From assembly GCA_017459985.1 (NCBI GenBank), contig JAFUBX010000031.1, forward strand, positions 62,001 through 126,000: 64,000 bases of DNA, given 5' to 3'. Position numbers and translations under genes: made by a program. Positions 51,965-60,607 of this stretch are shown here, one piece after another. This stretch comes from Parasporobacterium sp. (GTDB taxonomy: Bacteria; Bacillota; Clostridia; Lachnospirales; Lachnospiraceae). The first letter of the stretch is position 1; every line of letters starts with the position of its first letter. The notes beneath the pieces were generated by a model. That model saw nothing but the letters and a program-made list of their open reading frames with translations, did not search any database and was not told the origin of the DNA.

Positions 51965-52993
51965 TTATATGATCTTCCGCAGATCCTTTTTCGTTAATGG
52001 AGCAAACACAATCCCTTCAAGTATCTCTACTGTCGAATACCCCCAAAGTAAGAAGGACAGCATATTGACAGCGCGGGCTTTCTGCTCATAAAGCGCGGAA
52101 GTGGTAAGGTCCAGTTCCTTTTTAATGACGGCATCTGGCTGTGCAAGGAGCATCAGCCGAAGGATCTGGTAAAGCCTCTCTCCCCCGCCTTCATACCGCC
52201 TGACACCGTTTACGGCATCTTCCAGGATCTTCAGCAGAAACAATCCGTCTGTATCCTTCTGGATCCCAAGGTCTGAGATCCCCCCGTTCCTGTACCGGCG
52301 TACAAAGCGGTGGATCAGGAAAGGATAGATCTTGATCAGGAGCATCGTATTGTGATACGCCGTGCTGTTCCGGTTCCCGTCATAAAGCCACTGGCAGGAA
52401 GTCAGTTCCGTCACCACCCTGTCGATATCAGGACCCACCTGCTCGTTCAGATAAAGGATCGCCGGCTTATAATACTCTTTGAACAGATAAGCGGAAATAT
52501 CGGACGCTGCATCGTCCATGAGATGCACAGCCCGAATTGCTTTGGCAAGCGAATATCCGATGACCGGAGTCTTTTCCAGCCAGGAAAGTCCGTCCTCGAT
52601 GCATTCCAGTATCTCATCGGATTCACTGATCCGGATGATACGGGTATCCTCGATCCTGGGTGGGATCCCGGATTTCTTATACAGATCTCCCATCGTGACA
52701 GCGGCTTCCTTGAAAGAATCCTCGATCATCAGGCTTTTTTCCGGGTTCAGCCCGATCTCGTTCCTTGTATCCCTTGCCCACTTCTGTGTGGAATAAGTCA
52801 GCAGTGCATACACCGTGTTCGTGCAGTCCGGTTTCTCCCGTATGATCTCATTCAGCACCCTGGTCACGCTCTTTTTCCGTTTGGAGAGCGTCGGAACATA
52901 TCTGATCTGGTCTTCTTCCAGATCAGGCGTTTCATATCGGTCAAAAGACATGGAATATACTAATGTCGAGATTTTTTTATCACAGTTTGTCAA
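51965..52993 (-). CDS. Putative HTH transcriptional regulator (ArpU/RinA-like C terminus), uncharacterised
   Basis: About 342 aa from a TTG at 52993 (GGAGAGG upstream); alternatives are a GTG at 53047 and an ATG at 52951 beginning MSFDRYETPDLEEDQ. No enzyme motif is visible. The C terminus KELDLTTSALYEQKARAVNM has the shape of the sigma-region-4-like HTH found in phage late-gene activators (ArpU, RinA). That suggests a DNA-binding regulator of the element; inference. A 98-bp fragment of a second copy lies at 49663. The gene reads in the same direction as both ICE modules. Confidence 0.5.
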   Translation of the reverse strand: MTNCDKKISTLVYSMSFDRYETPDLEEDQIRYVPTLSKRKKSVTRVLNEIIREKPDCTNTVYALLTYSTQKWARDTRNEIGLNPEKSLMIEDSFKEAAVTMGDLYKKSGIPPRIEDTRIIRISESDEILECIEDGLSWLEKTPVIGYSLAKAIRAVHLMDDAASDISAYLFKEYYKPAILYLNEQVGPDIDRVVTELTSCQWLYDGNRNSTAYHNTMLLIKIYPFLIHRFVRRYRNGGISDLGIQKDTDGLFLLKILEDAVNGVRRYEGGGERLYQILRLMLLAQPDAVIKKELDLTTSALYEQKARAVNMLSFLLWGYSTVEILEGIVFAPLTKKDLRKII

Positions 52994-53172
52994 AACAATC
53001 GTCCTCTCCGCCCTAAGCTGAATATGTATAATATTTATTATATGCACTATTATCGATAAAATATGATTATATTCACTATTTTAGAGTACAATTTTGAACG
53101 TTGCTTTGTCAACCAGACAATAAAACAATTATTGCACAGGAAACAATTCCATGTTTTCTCAATATATACTTC

Positions 53173-54726
53173 CTAATGCGGCTCAGCATTTCCATCCAAT
53201 TCTAATGATGGTGTCCACAACAGGAACAACACATGGTATGTCTCGATCACTTTCTGGATATAATCTGGATCCTGCAGATCACGAAACCCGGATTCTTTCA
53301 GACGGTTGATATGATAGACTACGTTGTTCCTGTGCATGAACAGCCTTCTGGCAGTTTCAATATAAGAACAACCGGAGGATAAGTATTCATAAAGGATCAC
53401 TGGAAGATTTGAACCAGACTTTTCGGTCTGCTTTATAAGAGAGAGGATTTCCGGCAGGCAGAACCAGGTATAGTCAAACATCTTGGCAGAAATATCATAG
53501 GCATGATATTGTGCAATATCCTGGTATTCGTAGATCCTGTCAGAATCTGTCAATGGGAGCATATGATAGTGTTCTGCAAACCTGCTGTGTTTCAACCGGG
53601 AACCAATATTTCTGGCAGCCTTTGCCTGTACAAAAGCCGCTTTCAGATCTGTGATCATCGTAAATACCCGACTGATCCCGAAAACAAGAGACAGTTCTTC
53701 TGAAAGCCGCTCCAGTTTCCTCATGATCTGTTCTTTGCTCTTCGTTTCTGTAAGCAGTGTGATCACCTGCCCCTGATAAACAATGGGCATGGCTGAAGGA
53801 AAGATCATATGGATCTTACCGCAGATCAGATCATCCGGATAAGGGGCATCTTTCGTATCTGCGCTGAAAAGCAAATACTCCGAGGCATAGGGGATCCCGA
53901 TAGCCATACAACGGGTTTTGGCATCTGTCTCCAGAGCATCCCCGGCCAAAAGATCCCTGACAAGGCTCTCGTAAACACTACCTCTTGTAATCTCCGGATC
54001 CTGTAGGAGACACTGTCGGATGTAAGGAATAAACAGATGTAACATGGAAAGGATGCTCCCTTTGTAATGCTCCTTCCGGTTCAGGCAATAAAGGTACATG
54101 CTCACGATTCCGTTGGTGGGAATGCGATACAGGATCCTTTCATATGGGCAGTCTTTATCCGGTGGACAGATCATGTACGAATACGCGTCATGGTTATAAG
54201 TCTCATGTTCCCCTGTCATGAGCGTTAGCAGTTCTTTACTGTCGATGGAATCCTCTCCCTCTGATGCAACCACTTTGAGACTCGGATCGATCACCTTCAT
54301 GGGATTTCCTACCATCGGATAGATCTCTGCAAGCAGCTGCCCAATATGAGCCCCATTTACAATGGATCCATTCAGACCATTTTCCAGCATGATCAGATCA
54401 ATGACAAACTCCTGCATCCGGTTCAGCACAATGGCAAGTTCTGTCGTTGTTTGGATGTAGATGGATGCCCCGTCCTCATATTCCTCATCGTGTTCGTAAA
54501 CATAGATCAGGCAGTCGTGCCTGCCTGTTTCCTGTGCTTTTCGAAAAGTATTGAAGCGGACCATATCATAAGAATCGGTCAAATATATCATATTCGGGCG
54601 ATAATACTGCTCATTTTCCGGGAGCAGATGAAATGTCTTGTATTCATTTGACAATACATCCTGGTCTTTCACAACAAAGGAATACTCTTCCAGTTTTTCA
54701 AACAGCATATCCAGTGTAAATATCAT
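53173..54726 (-). CDS. PucR-type transcriptional regulator (third)
   Basis: About 517 aa from the ATG at 54726 (AAAGGAG upstream; the longer frame extends into the promoter region). The N-terminal half is a sensory region (MIFTLDMLFEKLEEYSF and onward). The C-terminal PucR HTH is IETARRLFMHRNNVVYHINRLKES near residue 465. It diverges from the secreted beta-helix gene at 54904. A perfect 7-bp inverted repeat (54758-54776) lies between them and is a candidate operator. Confidence 0.85.
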   Translation of the reverse strand: MIFTLDMLFEKLEEYSFVVKDQDVLSNEYKTFHLLPENEQYYRPNMIYLTDSYDMVRFNTFRKAQETGRHDCLIYVYEHDEEYEDGASIYIQTTTELAIVLNRMQEFVIDLIMLENGLNGSIVNGAHIGQLLAEIYPMVGNPMKVIDPSLKVVASEGEDSIDSKELLTLMTGEHETYNHDAYSYMICPPDKDCPYERILYRIPTNGIVSMYLYCLNRKEHYKGSILSMLHLFIPYIRQCLLQDPEITRGSVYESLVRDLLAGDALETDAKTRCMAIGIPYASEYLLFSADTKDAPYPDDLICGKIHMIFPSAMPIVYQGQVITLLTETKSKEQIMRKLERLSEELSLVFGISRVFTMITDLKAAFVQAKAARNIGSRLKHSRFAEHYHMLPLTDSDRIYEYQDIAQYHAYDISAKMFDYTWFCLPEILSLIKQTEKSGSNLPVILYEYLSSGCSYIETARRLFMHRNNVVYHINRLKESGFRDLQDPDYIQKVIETYHVLFLLWTPSLELDGNAEPH

Positions 54727-54757
54727 CAGAAAGCTCTCCTTTCGTTCATCACAGTTT

Positions 54758-54776
54758 ATTGTACCATAAGTACAAT
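54758..54776. promoter_or_regulatory. Candidate PucR operator between divergent genes
   Basis: ATTGTAC-cataa-GTACAAT: perfect 7-bp arms with a 5-nt spacer, 32 nt upstream of the PucR start and about 128 nt upstream of the beta-helix gene. The arm/spacer geometry (7-5-7) is the same as at 28350-28368 beside another PucR gene, although the sequence differs. A weak TTGTCG-17-TATTGT promoter for the plus-strand genes begins just beyond it (about 54779). Confidence 0.45.
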
Positions 54777-54903
54777 ATTGTCGGCAAATCAGGACACGCG
54801 TATTGTATTTCCGATAAAATGAAGTTTTCCCGATACCTGCTAAGATAAAAGGGAGCAAGCTGGCAGCATTAATTGAAGCATTTACAAGACAGGAGGTTTA
54901 GAG

Positions 54904-56946
54904 ATGAGAAAGAGATTTTGGATGTTATTACCGGTAATGGCCATTTCCCTGGCTTTGTCCGGAACTGTAATTGCTGCGGAAGCGGTTCCCGCTGCTGCAG
55001 TTGTTGAAGAAGGCAGCGGGTTTTACGGGCTGTCAAGTTTTTCTGGATTTGACGGAATGCCTTATGATCCGGCTGTATACGTGGAAGATGGAATGCTGGC
55101 AGAACTTACCTCTCCTGCAGTGGCTGCTGTGTCAGAAGGCAACTATGATAATGCCGTGATGGAAGGTGCTGTGATCCAGTCAGAAGAAGACGAATTTTCC
55201 GCCGTGATCATTAATGGTTCTGATTACACGATCCGCGATACTTCCATCCTTCTGGATTCGATGTCTGACGGGACTCGGGTCAATGATTTCTGTGGGCTCG
55301 GCACCGCGGTTTTAAATACCAACGGTGGCACCCTGGTCATGGAGAATACCGATATTACAACCTCCGGTGTAGGAAAGACAGCTGTATTTTCTGATAACGG
55401 GGCAAATACCATTCTGAAAAACTGCGTACTGGTTTCGAATGGCGGGACACTTTACCCAGGCTATTATTCCAATGCAAGCCAGAATATGATGGTGGCACCT
55501 CCCTGGGTGCTGGGACTGGATGACACAGTTGCAAACGTCCGTACCACCAGTATGATGGGTGCTTACACAACACAGACATTTGTTGACAGCTCTGTCTATT
55601 CATCTGGCTGGGGCGCACTCTCCACAGACGGAGATGCCTGGACAGATTACAGCCTGATGCAGCACCTGATCGCTGTCAATACCAAGGCTGAGGTTGAAAA
55701 TTCCGGTTACATCGCCTATGTACAGGCAGATGATATGGCTGATTTTTATGGCGTTGATTTCCATGCAGGCACCTATGCTATCATCATGACCGGCGGGGAA
55801 GCCAATTTTATGAGCTATACAGGCGGGCAGGAAATCGATGTGGTCCAATACAGCGAAACCAGCGAGATGGATCCGCGCTACATGTTTGAAGATCCGGATT
55901 ATGCTTCCATCGGTGGCGTTCCTGTACAGGACAGCGGTGATGTGGTAACATCCGTAGTAAGTGAGCAGACAGAAGAAGGCACTGTGATCCCTTCTGTCGT
56001 GAGCTCCGATGCATTCGGGTTTATGTTCCACAACAATTTTGGCGGCGGATGGAATGTCCTCAATATTCTCGACGGCACGCAGGTAACTTCCGAGAATGCA
56101 ACCTTCCTTGTGAAAAAGGTCAATGCGGACATTACCGTCGACCATGCACAGATTACCAGCAACGATGGAGTCCTGCTCCAGATCATTGATAACGACGATG
56201 ATTATGTCGGTCCCGACATGGGATTGGAATGGGGACTTGATGACCCGGAGATTGGAAGAGTGATTGGCAGCACAAATATCGAAGCCATGTTTGCAGGCGA
56301 ACCATGCATCTTCCCGACCTTCAGTGAGCGGCTTGTAGAACCGGCTGGCTGGTCCTATGAATGGACAGAAAAAGACATGACCGTGACAGCTGCATCGCTG
56401 AATACCACCGGAGACTCCGGCTGGCTTGTCAATCTGAATCTCAGCAATACGGAAGTCGCTGGAGATATCTGGAATTCTTCCGGATATGTCACGGAAAATG
56501 GTGGTTCCTCCCTGATCGTAAACCTTGGAGAGAATGCACTGCTGAGCGGAATCATTTCCTCCGGGGCATTCCGTCATACCATCCAAAACGATGAGTCTCT
56601 GTATGTTGCAGATGACCAGATCGATGCTGGTGGATATTATGAAGTCCTGGTCGGAAATGCTTACGCAGAAGCAAACGGCACTGGTCCAGACTGGAAGAAT
56701 GCAGGCTATCTGGGTCATGTGGATAATACCCCGTATGCTAACGGTTATAATAAGGTTGTGGTGAATCTGGAAGACAATGCCCTCTGGACCGTAACCGGGA
56801 CCTGCCTGCTGGATGAACTGTATATCGGAGCAGACGCTTCCGTCATCGCTACACAGGGCACGCTGACCTTGTCTGTAGACGGGAAAGATACTGTTCTGGA
56901 GCCGGGACAGCAGTACATCGGAGAGATCGTTCTTTCCATAGAGTAA
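54904..56946 (+). CDS. Secreted right-handed beta-helix repeat protein
   Basis: 680 aa. Signal peptide MRKRFWMLLPVMAISLALSG followed by VIAAEA. The mature protein is acidic and made of repeating short strands with Asn/Thr/Gly turns (GSDYTIRDTSILLDS, GGTLVMENTDITTSG, GANTILKNCVLVSNGG), typical of a parallel beta-helix. No sortase signal, membrane anchor or catalytic motif was seen. Related folds bind or cleave polysaccharides or act as adhesins. AGGAGG lies 7 nt before the ATG. It is co-oriented with the MATE gene 15 nt downstream and diverges from a PucR regulator. Function unknown. Confidence 0.75.
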   Translation: MRKRFWMLLPVMAISLALSGTVIAAEAVPAAAVVEEGSGFYGLSSFSGFDGMPYDPAVYVEDGMLAELTSPAVAAVSEGNYDNAVMEGAVIQSEEDEFSAVIINGSDYTIRDTSILLDSMSDGTRVNDFCGLGTAVLNTNGGTLVMENTDITTSGVGKTAVFSDNGANTILKNCVLVSNGGTLYPGYYSNASQNMMVAPPWVLGLDDTVANVRTTSMMGAYTTQTFVDSSVYSSGWGALSTDGDAWTDYSLMQHLIAVNTKAEVENSGYIAYVQADDMADFYGVDFHAGTYAIIMTGGEANFMSYTGGQEIDVVQYSETSEMDPRYMFEDPDYASIGGVPVQDSGDVVTSVVSEQTEEGTVIPSVVSSDAFGFMFHNNFGGGWNVLNILDGTQVTSENATFLVKKVNADITVDHAQITSNDGVLLQIIDNDDDYVGPDMGLEWGLDDPEIGRVIGSTNIEAMFAGEPCIFPTFSERLVEPAGWSYEWTEKDMTVTAASLNTTGDSGWLVNLNLSNTEVAGDIWNSSGYVTENGGSSLIVNLGENALLSGIISSGAFRHTIQNDESLYVADDQIDAGGYYEVLVGNAYAEANGTGPDWKNAGYLGHVDNTPYANGYNKVVVNLEDNALWTVTGTCLLDELYIGADASVIATQGTLTLSVDGKDTVLEPGQQYIGEIVLSIE

Positions 56947-56961
56947 TGGTACTTGAAGCAA

Positions 56962-58350
56962 ATGGATCAACCAGGCAGTAAACAGATTATTTCTGATATG
57001 TCGACAGGATCAATTGTAAAGCAGTTGATCCTGTTTTCTCTGCCCCTGGCAGGTGTAAATTTGTTGCAGACATTCTGCCAGGCGGCAGAAATGCTGATCA
57101 TCGGCCGGTATAACGGAGCGTCCGGCATGTCCGGACTGAATATCTGTTATATCGTATATGGTCTTCTGACCATGAGCGCGGTCGGGTTTTCTTTTGGAGG
57201 ACCGATCCTCATCGCACAGCAAAGCGGACGCAGGAAATACCATCTGATTAGGAAAACTGTCCGTTCCCTGTTTTTCCTTGCAGTCGCTGTATCGACAGCA
57301 TTCGGATTTGCAGGTTTTCTCTGCCGAGATCTGCTTCTTCAATTGGTCCATACCCCTTCTCCCGTCTATACAGATGCCAGATTTTATCTTTCCATTTCCT
57401 GCCTTACATTGCTGTTTTTTACCGTAAACAGTATATTGTATGCCGTGTTCCGGGGACTTGGAAATTCAAAGATGCCGCTGCTTCTGGTTCTATTCCAGTC
57501 AGCTGTGAATATCCTGTTGGATCTGATTCTTGTCGGACAATTTCATTATGGTCTGAAAGGGGCGGCATTTGCCATGCTCGTTTCGCAGTTTGCAGCAGGG
57601 ATCCTGGGCTCATTGTTGTTTCTGCAGCTATACAAGCCGTTTTCTTTCCAGAAATATGGCTTAGAAGAATCATCAGAGAACATGCTTTCTTCCATCCTCA
57701 GAATATCTCTTCCCATTATCCTGTTTGGGATACTGATGTCAGTGTCTGCCCTGTTCATCAATTCCAACGTGAACACCTATGGGGCATCTGCATCCGCTGC
57801 AGACGGGATTGGGAATCAGCTGAAGAATCTTGTCAGCGCTATATCCACTGGACTCTATCAGGGTGCTACCATCATGGTCGCCCAGAGTTTCGGTAAAAAA
57901 GATTTTCAGAGGATCCGGCAGGTCTTTGGCAGAACGATCCTTGTCGGCCTTTCGTTCTGTTCATTTCTCGTCGCTGTAGTAGTTATATTGCCGGAACAGG
58001 TCTTTGGATTGTTTACCTCGGATCCTTCTGTGATCAGTTATGCAGGAAACTGTCTTTTAATATTTGCGGTTTCATTTGCCGGGCTGTTTCTTGCAACCGG
58101 CCCCTTTGCGCTTCTGGAAGGAGTTGGAAATACCCGGTTGGAATCTGTGTCTGGGATCATTGAGAATTTTGCCGTCCGCATCCTGCTTGGTTACCTGTTG
58201 GGAAAGGCCTTCGGCCTATATGGATATTGGCTTGGCGGTGCACTGGCATCCTTTGTCATGCCGGCAGTCGGTTATGTATATTACCGAAGCGGGCGATGGA
58301 AAACGCGGAATGTAAGCTATCCAGACAACACGCATAATTCAAACGAATAG
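56962..58350 (+). CDS. MATE-family transporter (second)
   Basis: About 462 aa from the ATG at 56962; a TTG three codons earlier is possible and no good ribosome binding site is seen, so translation may be coupled to the preceding gene (stop 16 nt upstream). Twelve hydrophobic segments, starting VKQLILFSLPLAGVNLLQTF, with the MATE-type AAEMLIIGRYNG and SGMSGLNICYIVYGL. Probably a Na+/H+-driven exporter. Pairing with a secreted beta-helix protein under a PucR regulator is unusual. It ends at a strong terminator (58349-58384). Confidence 0.82.
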   Translation: MDQPGSKQIISDMSTGSIVKQLILFSLPLAGVNLLQTFCQAAEMLIIGRYNGASGMSGLNICYIVYGLLTMSAVGFSFGGPILIAQQSGRRKYHLIRKTVRSLFFLAVAVSTAFGFAGFLCRDLLLQLVHTPSPVYTDARFYLSISCLTLLFFTVNSILYAVFRGLGNSKMPLLLVLFQSAVNILLDLILVGQFHYGLKGAAFAMLVSQFAAGILGSLLFLQLYKPFSFQKYGLEESSENMLSSILRISLPIILFGILMSVSALFINSNVNTYGASASAADGIGNQLKNLVSAISTGLYQGATIMVAQSFGKKDFQRIRQVFGRTILVGLSFCSFLVAVVVILPEQVFGLFTSDPSVISYAGNCLLIFAVSFAGLFLATGPFALLEGVGNTRLESVSGIIENFAVRILLGYLLGKAFGLYGYWLGGALASFVMPAVGYVYYRSGRWKTRNVSYPDNTHNSNE

Positions 58351-58384
58351 CAGAGGAAGCTGACCAGCCCCCTCTGCTTTTTTA
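58349..58384 (+). terminator. Intrinsic terminator after the MATE gene
   Basis: Stem AGCAGAGG / CCTCTGCT with a 14-nt loop, followed by six T residues. It terminates the plus-strand MATE transcript and lies directly against the 3' end of the converging recD2 gene (stop at 58385). Confidence 0.8.
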
Positions 58385-60604
58385 TTACCTGCACATCAGG
58401 TAGATCCTGTTGGCAAGCAATGTATTTCGGATCCCGGTATCCCTGGTCCGTATGCACTGCTCTATCGCCTCCCGGTGTCCTGTCAGGATGACTTTTTTCC
58501 GTGCCCTTGTCACTGCCGTATACAGAAGGTTCCTGTTATACAGCGGGCACTGGTAATCCATCAGCAAGGGGATGATCACGGTATCGTATTCACTTCCCTG
58601 TGACTTATGGATCGTCAGGGCATAGGCAAGCTCGATGTCGTCCATGTCCTTGCGCTTATAGCATACCGTCAGCCCGCTCTCAAAGGCGATCCGGAAAACG
58701 GTATCTTCTTTTCCGCCATCATCCGTTTCCGAAGTGATCGAAAGCAGATATCCTGTCTCGCCGTTGGAAACTGTTTCCGTGTTCCTTGTCTGGATCACCT
58801 TATCCCCGGCATAAAATCTTGTGCCATGGCACAGATATCCGGAAGAGGAAGAGCCGATAATCATCTGCTGGATCTTCCTGTTCAGCTTGCAGGCGCTTAC
58901 CTCCCCCCACCGGCGGAGCGGCGTAAGGACGACCGTCTGATCCAGGCCTGTCTCCCTGGCTTCCCGGAAGAAGGCGGACAGGACCGTATCCTGTGCATTC
59001 TCTTTCCATGCAGGGAAGAACCGGAAATCAGCCCCATACTTCAGCCTGCCGTCCCCCTGGTTGATCCGGATGGCATTTTTGATGATCAGGCTGTCTTCAT
59101 TCTGCCGCATGATCTCCTTCAGCCACACCGTTTTCACTTTCCGTGACCGGATCAGTTCTGCAAGTACTGCCCCTGCGCCTACAGAAGCAAGCTGGTTCAC
59201 GTCCCCCAGAAGGACCAGGGCCGAATTCCCGGTCAGGGAAGACAGCAGCGCCTGCATGACGAAAAGGTCCACCATGGAAGCCTCGTCTACGATGACCAGC
59301 CCCTCGTTCAGCGGTTTCTGGTAATACAGAAAGCCGTTCCCGGTCTGCAGCTTTAATGCGGAATGGATGGTAAAGGCTTTCTCTCCGGTCGCTTCCGTAA
59401 GGCGCCTGGCGGCTTTCCCGGTCGGTGCAAGGAGCGTCACGGACAGGTTCCGGTGCGCCTTCCGGTACGATCCGATCAGCGCTTTTGCGATGGTCGTTTT
59501 CCCGGTGCCGGCGCTCCCTGTGATCACAAGAAGGCTGTTCTCACAGGCGGCTTCTGCCGCTTCCTTCTGCCCTTCCGTCAGGCAGGTTGCCGGATGGCAC
59601 TTCTGCCAGTCCTGCAATGCCTCCTGCCATTTCCGGTCCGGATGAGCTTTCTTAACTAGCTTTGCGGCCGCCTCTGCAACGGCATATTCCGCCTGGTCGT
59701 ACTCCGGAAGGTAGACGGCATCCAGTTCCCCGGGAAACCGAAGGACCAGGTCCTCCTTGCCTGCCGTATGAAGGGCGTTACTAACCGCCTCAATTGCAGG
59801 AAGGGACAGTGGGTCTGCTTCCTTCAAAAGCTTCATCGTTTCCCTGATGAGCAGATCTTTTCCGAGGTACACATGCCCGTCCCGGCTGCACAGGGACCTT
59901 GCGGCAGCCTTGAGCGCCGCCGTCAGGCGTTCCTTCGAAGTAGGCTCTATGCCGAGCAGCCTGGCAGCCCTGTCCGCACCGGAAAAGCCGATCCCGGCTG
60001 CCTGCATCAGGCAGTACGGATCACGCATGACCTCCAGGGCGCTTTCTTCTCCCAGGGCCTTATAGGCCTCCATGATCTTTTCCGGGCCGATCCCGGCAGG
60101 GCTTAAGAGCGCCTGGAGTTTCTGGTAGCCGATCCTGAGGCCTGCAGACTGCCGGATCTTTTCCAGCTGGGCCTTTTTGATCCCTTTGACGGAGAGCAGC
60201 TTTTCCGGTGCCTGCGTCAGGACATTCAGCGCATCCTCCCCGAAGGCTTCCAGGATCCTTTCCGCCGTCTTCTTCCCAACGCCCCTGACCGCGCCGGACC
60301 GCAGGTAATCTCCGATCTCTTCCAGGGTCTTCGGCATCCGCACCGTATATGTACGGACCGCGAACTGCTCCCCGTACTTTGTCTGCTTCCAGTTTCCCAC
60401 CAGGTCCACCGGCACATCCTTCTGCGTGGGGAGGCACGTCCCGGATGCCATGAAATAGCAGGTCTTTCCTTTCCGGTTCCGTTCCACCACGGCCTTCGGA
60501 AGCCCCTGGAAGGACCGGGACGTATATAAGGATACGCCCCAGCCGCTTCCCGGGACCTTCGTGATGACCCTGCTGAACGAAACATTCTGCAATGTCATCT
60601 CCAT
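58385..60604 (-). CDS. recD2: RecD2-type superfamily 1B DNA helicase
   Basis: 739 aa, the size of RecD2. The N-terminal OB-like and helix-hairpin-helix region includes LRSGAVRGVGKKTAERILEA. Walker A is VITGSAGTGKTTIAKALIG near 365, then motif Ia LLAPTGKAARRLTEATG, Walker B VIVDEASMVDLFVMQAL, and the C-terminal UvrD-like IELAYALTIHKSQGSEYDTV. RecD2 unwinds DNA 5' to 3'. AAAGGAG precedes the ATG. It lies 3 nt after the YqaJ gene in the DNA-processing module of the ICE. In such elements it probably helps process or repair transferred DNA. Confidence 0.9.
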   Translation of the reverse strand: MEMTLQNVSFSRVITKVPGSGWGVSLYTSRSFQGLPKAVVERNRKGKTCYFMASGTCLPTQKDVPVDLVGNWKQTKYGEQFAVRTYTVRMPKTLEEIGDYLRSGAVRGVGKKTAERILEAFGEDALNVLTQAPEKLLSVKGIKKAQLEKIRQSAGLRIGYQKLQALLSPAGIGPEKIMEAYKALGEESALEVMRDPYCLMQAAGIGFSGADRAARLLGIEPTSKERLTAALKAAARSLCSRDGHVYLGKDLLIRETMKLLKEADPLSLPAIEAVSNALHTAGKEDLVLRFPGELDAVYLPEYDQAEYAVAEAAAKLVKKAHPDRKWQEALQDWQKCHPATCLTEGQKEAAEAACENSLLVITGSAGTGKTTIAKALIGSYRKAHRNLSVTLLAPTGKAARRLTEATGEKAFTIHSALKLQTGNGFLYYQKPLNEGLVIVDEASMVDLFVMQALLSSLTGNSALVLLGDVNQLASVGAGAVLAELIRSRKVKTVWLKEIMRQNEDSLIIKNAIRINQGDGRLKYGADFRFFPAWKENAQDTVLSAFFREARETGLDQTVVLTPLRRWGEVSACKLNRKIQQMIIGSSSSGYLCHGTRFYAGDKVIQTRNTETVSNGETGYLLSITSETDDGGKEDTVFRIAFESGLTVCYKRKDMDDIELAYALTIHKSQGSEYDTVIIPLLMDYQCPLYNRNLLYTAVTRARKKVILTGHREAIEQCIRTRDTGIRNTLLANRIYLMCR

Positions 60605-60607
60605 AGG

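Noticed and set aside
55600-56970. A 456-codon minus-strand frame opposite the beta-helix gene
   Set aside because: The plus gene has a signal peptide, repeat pattern and AGGAGG site; the minus frame is Cys/His/Ile-rich shadow sequence.
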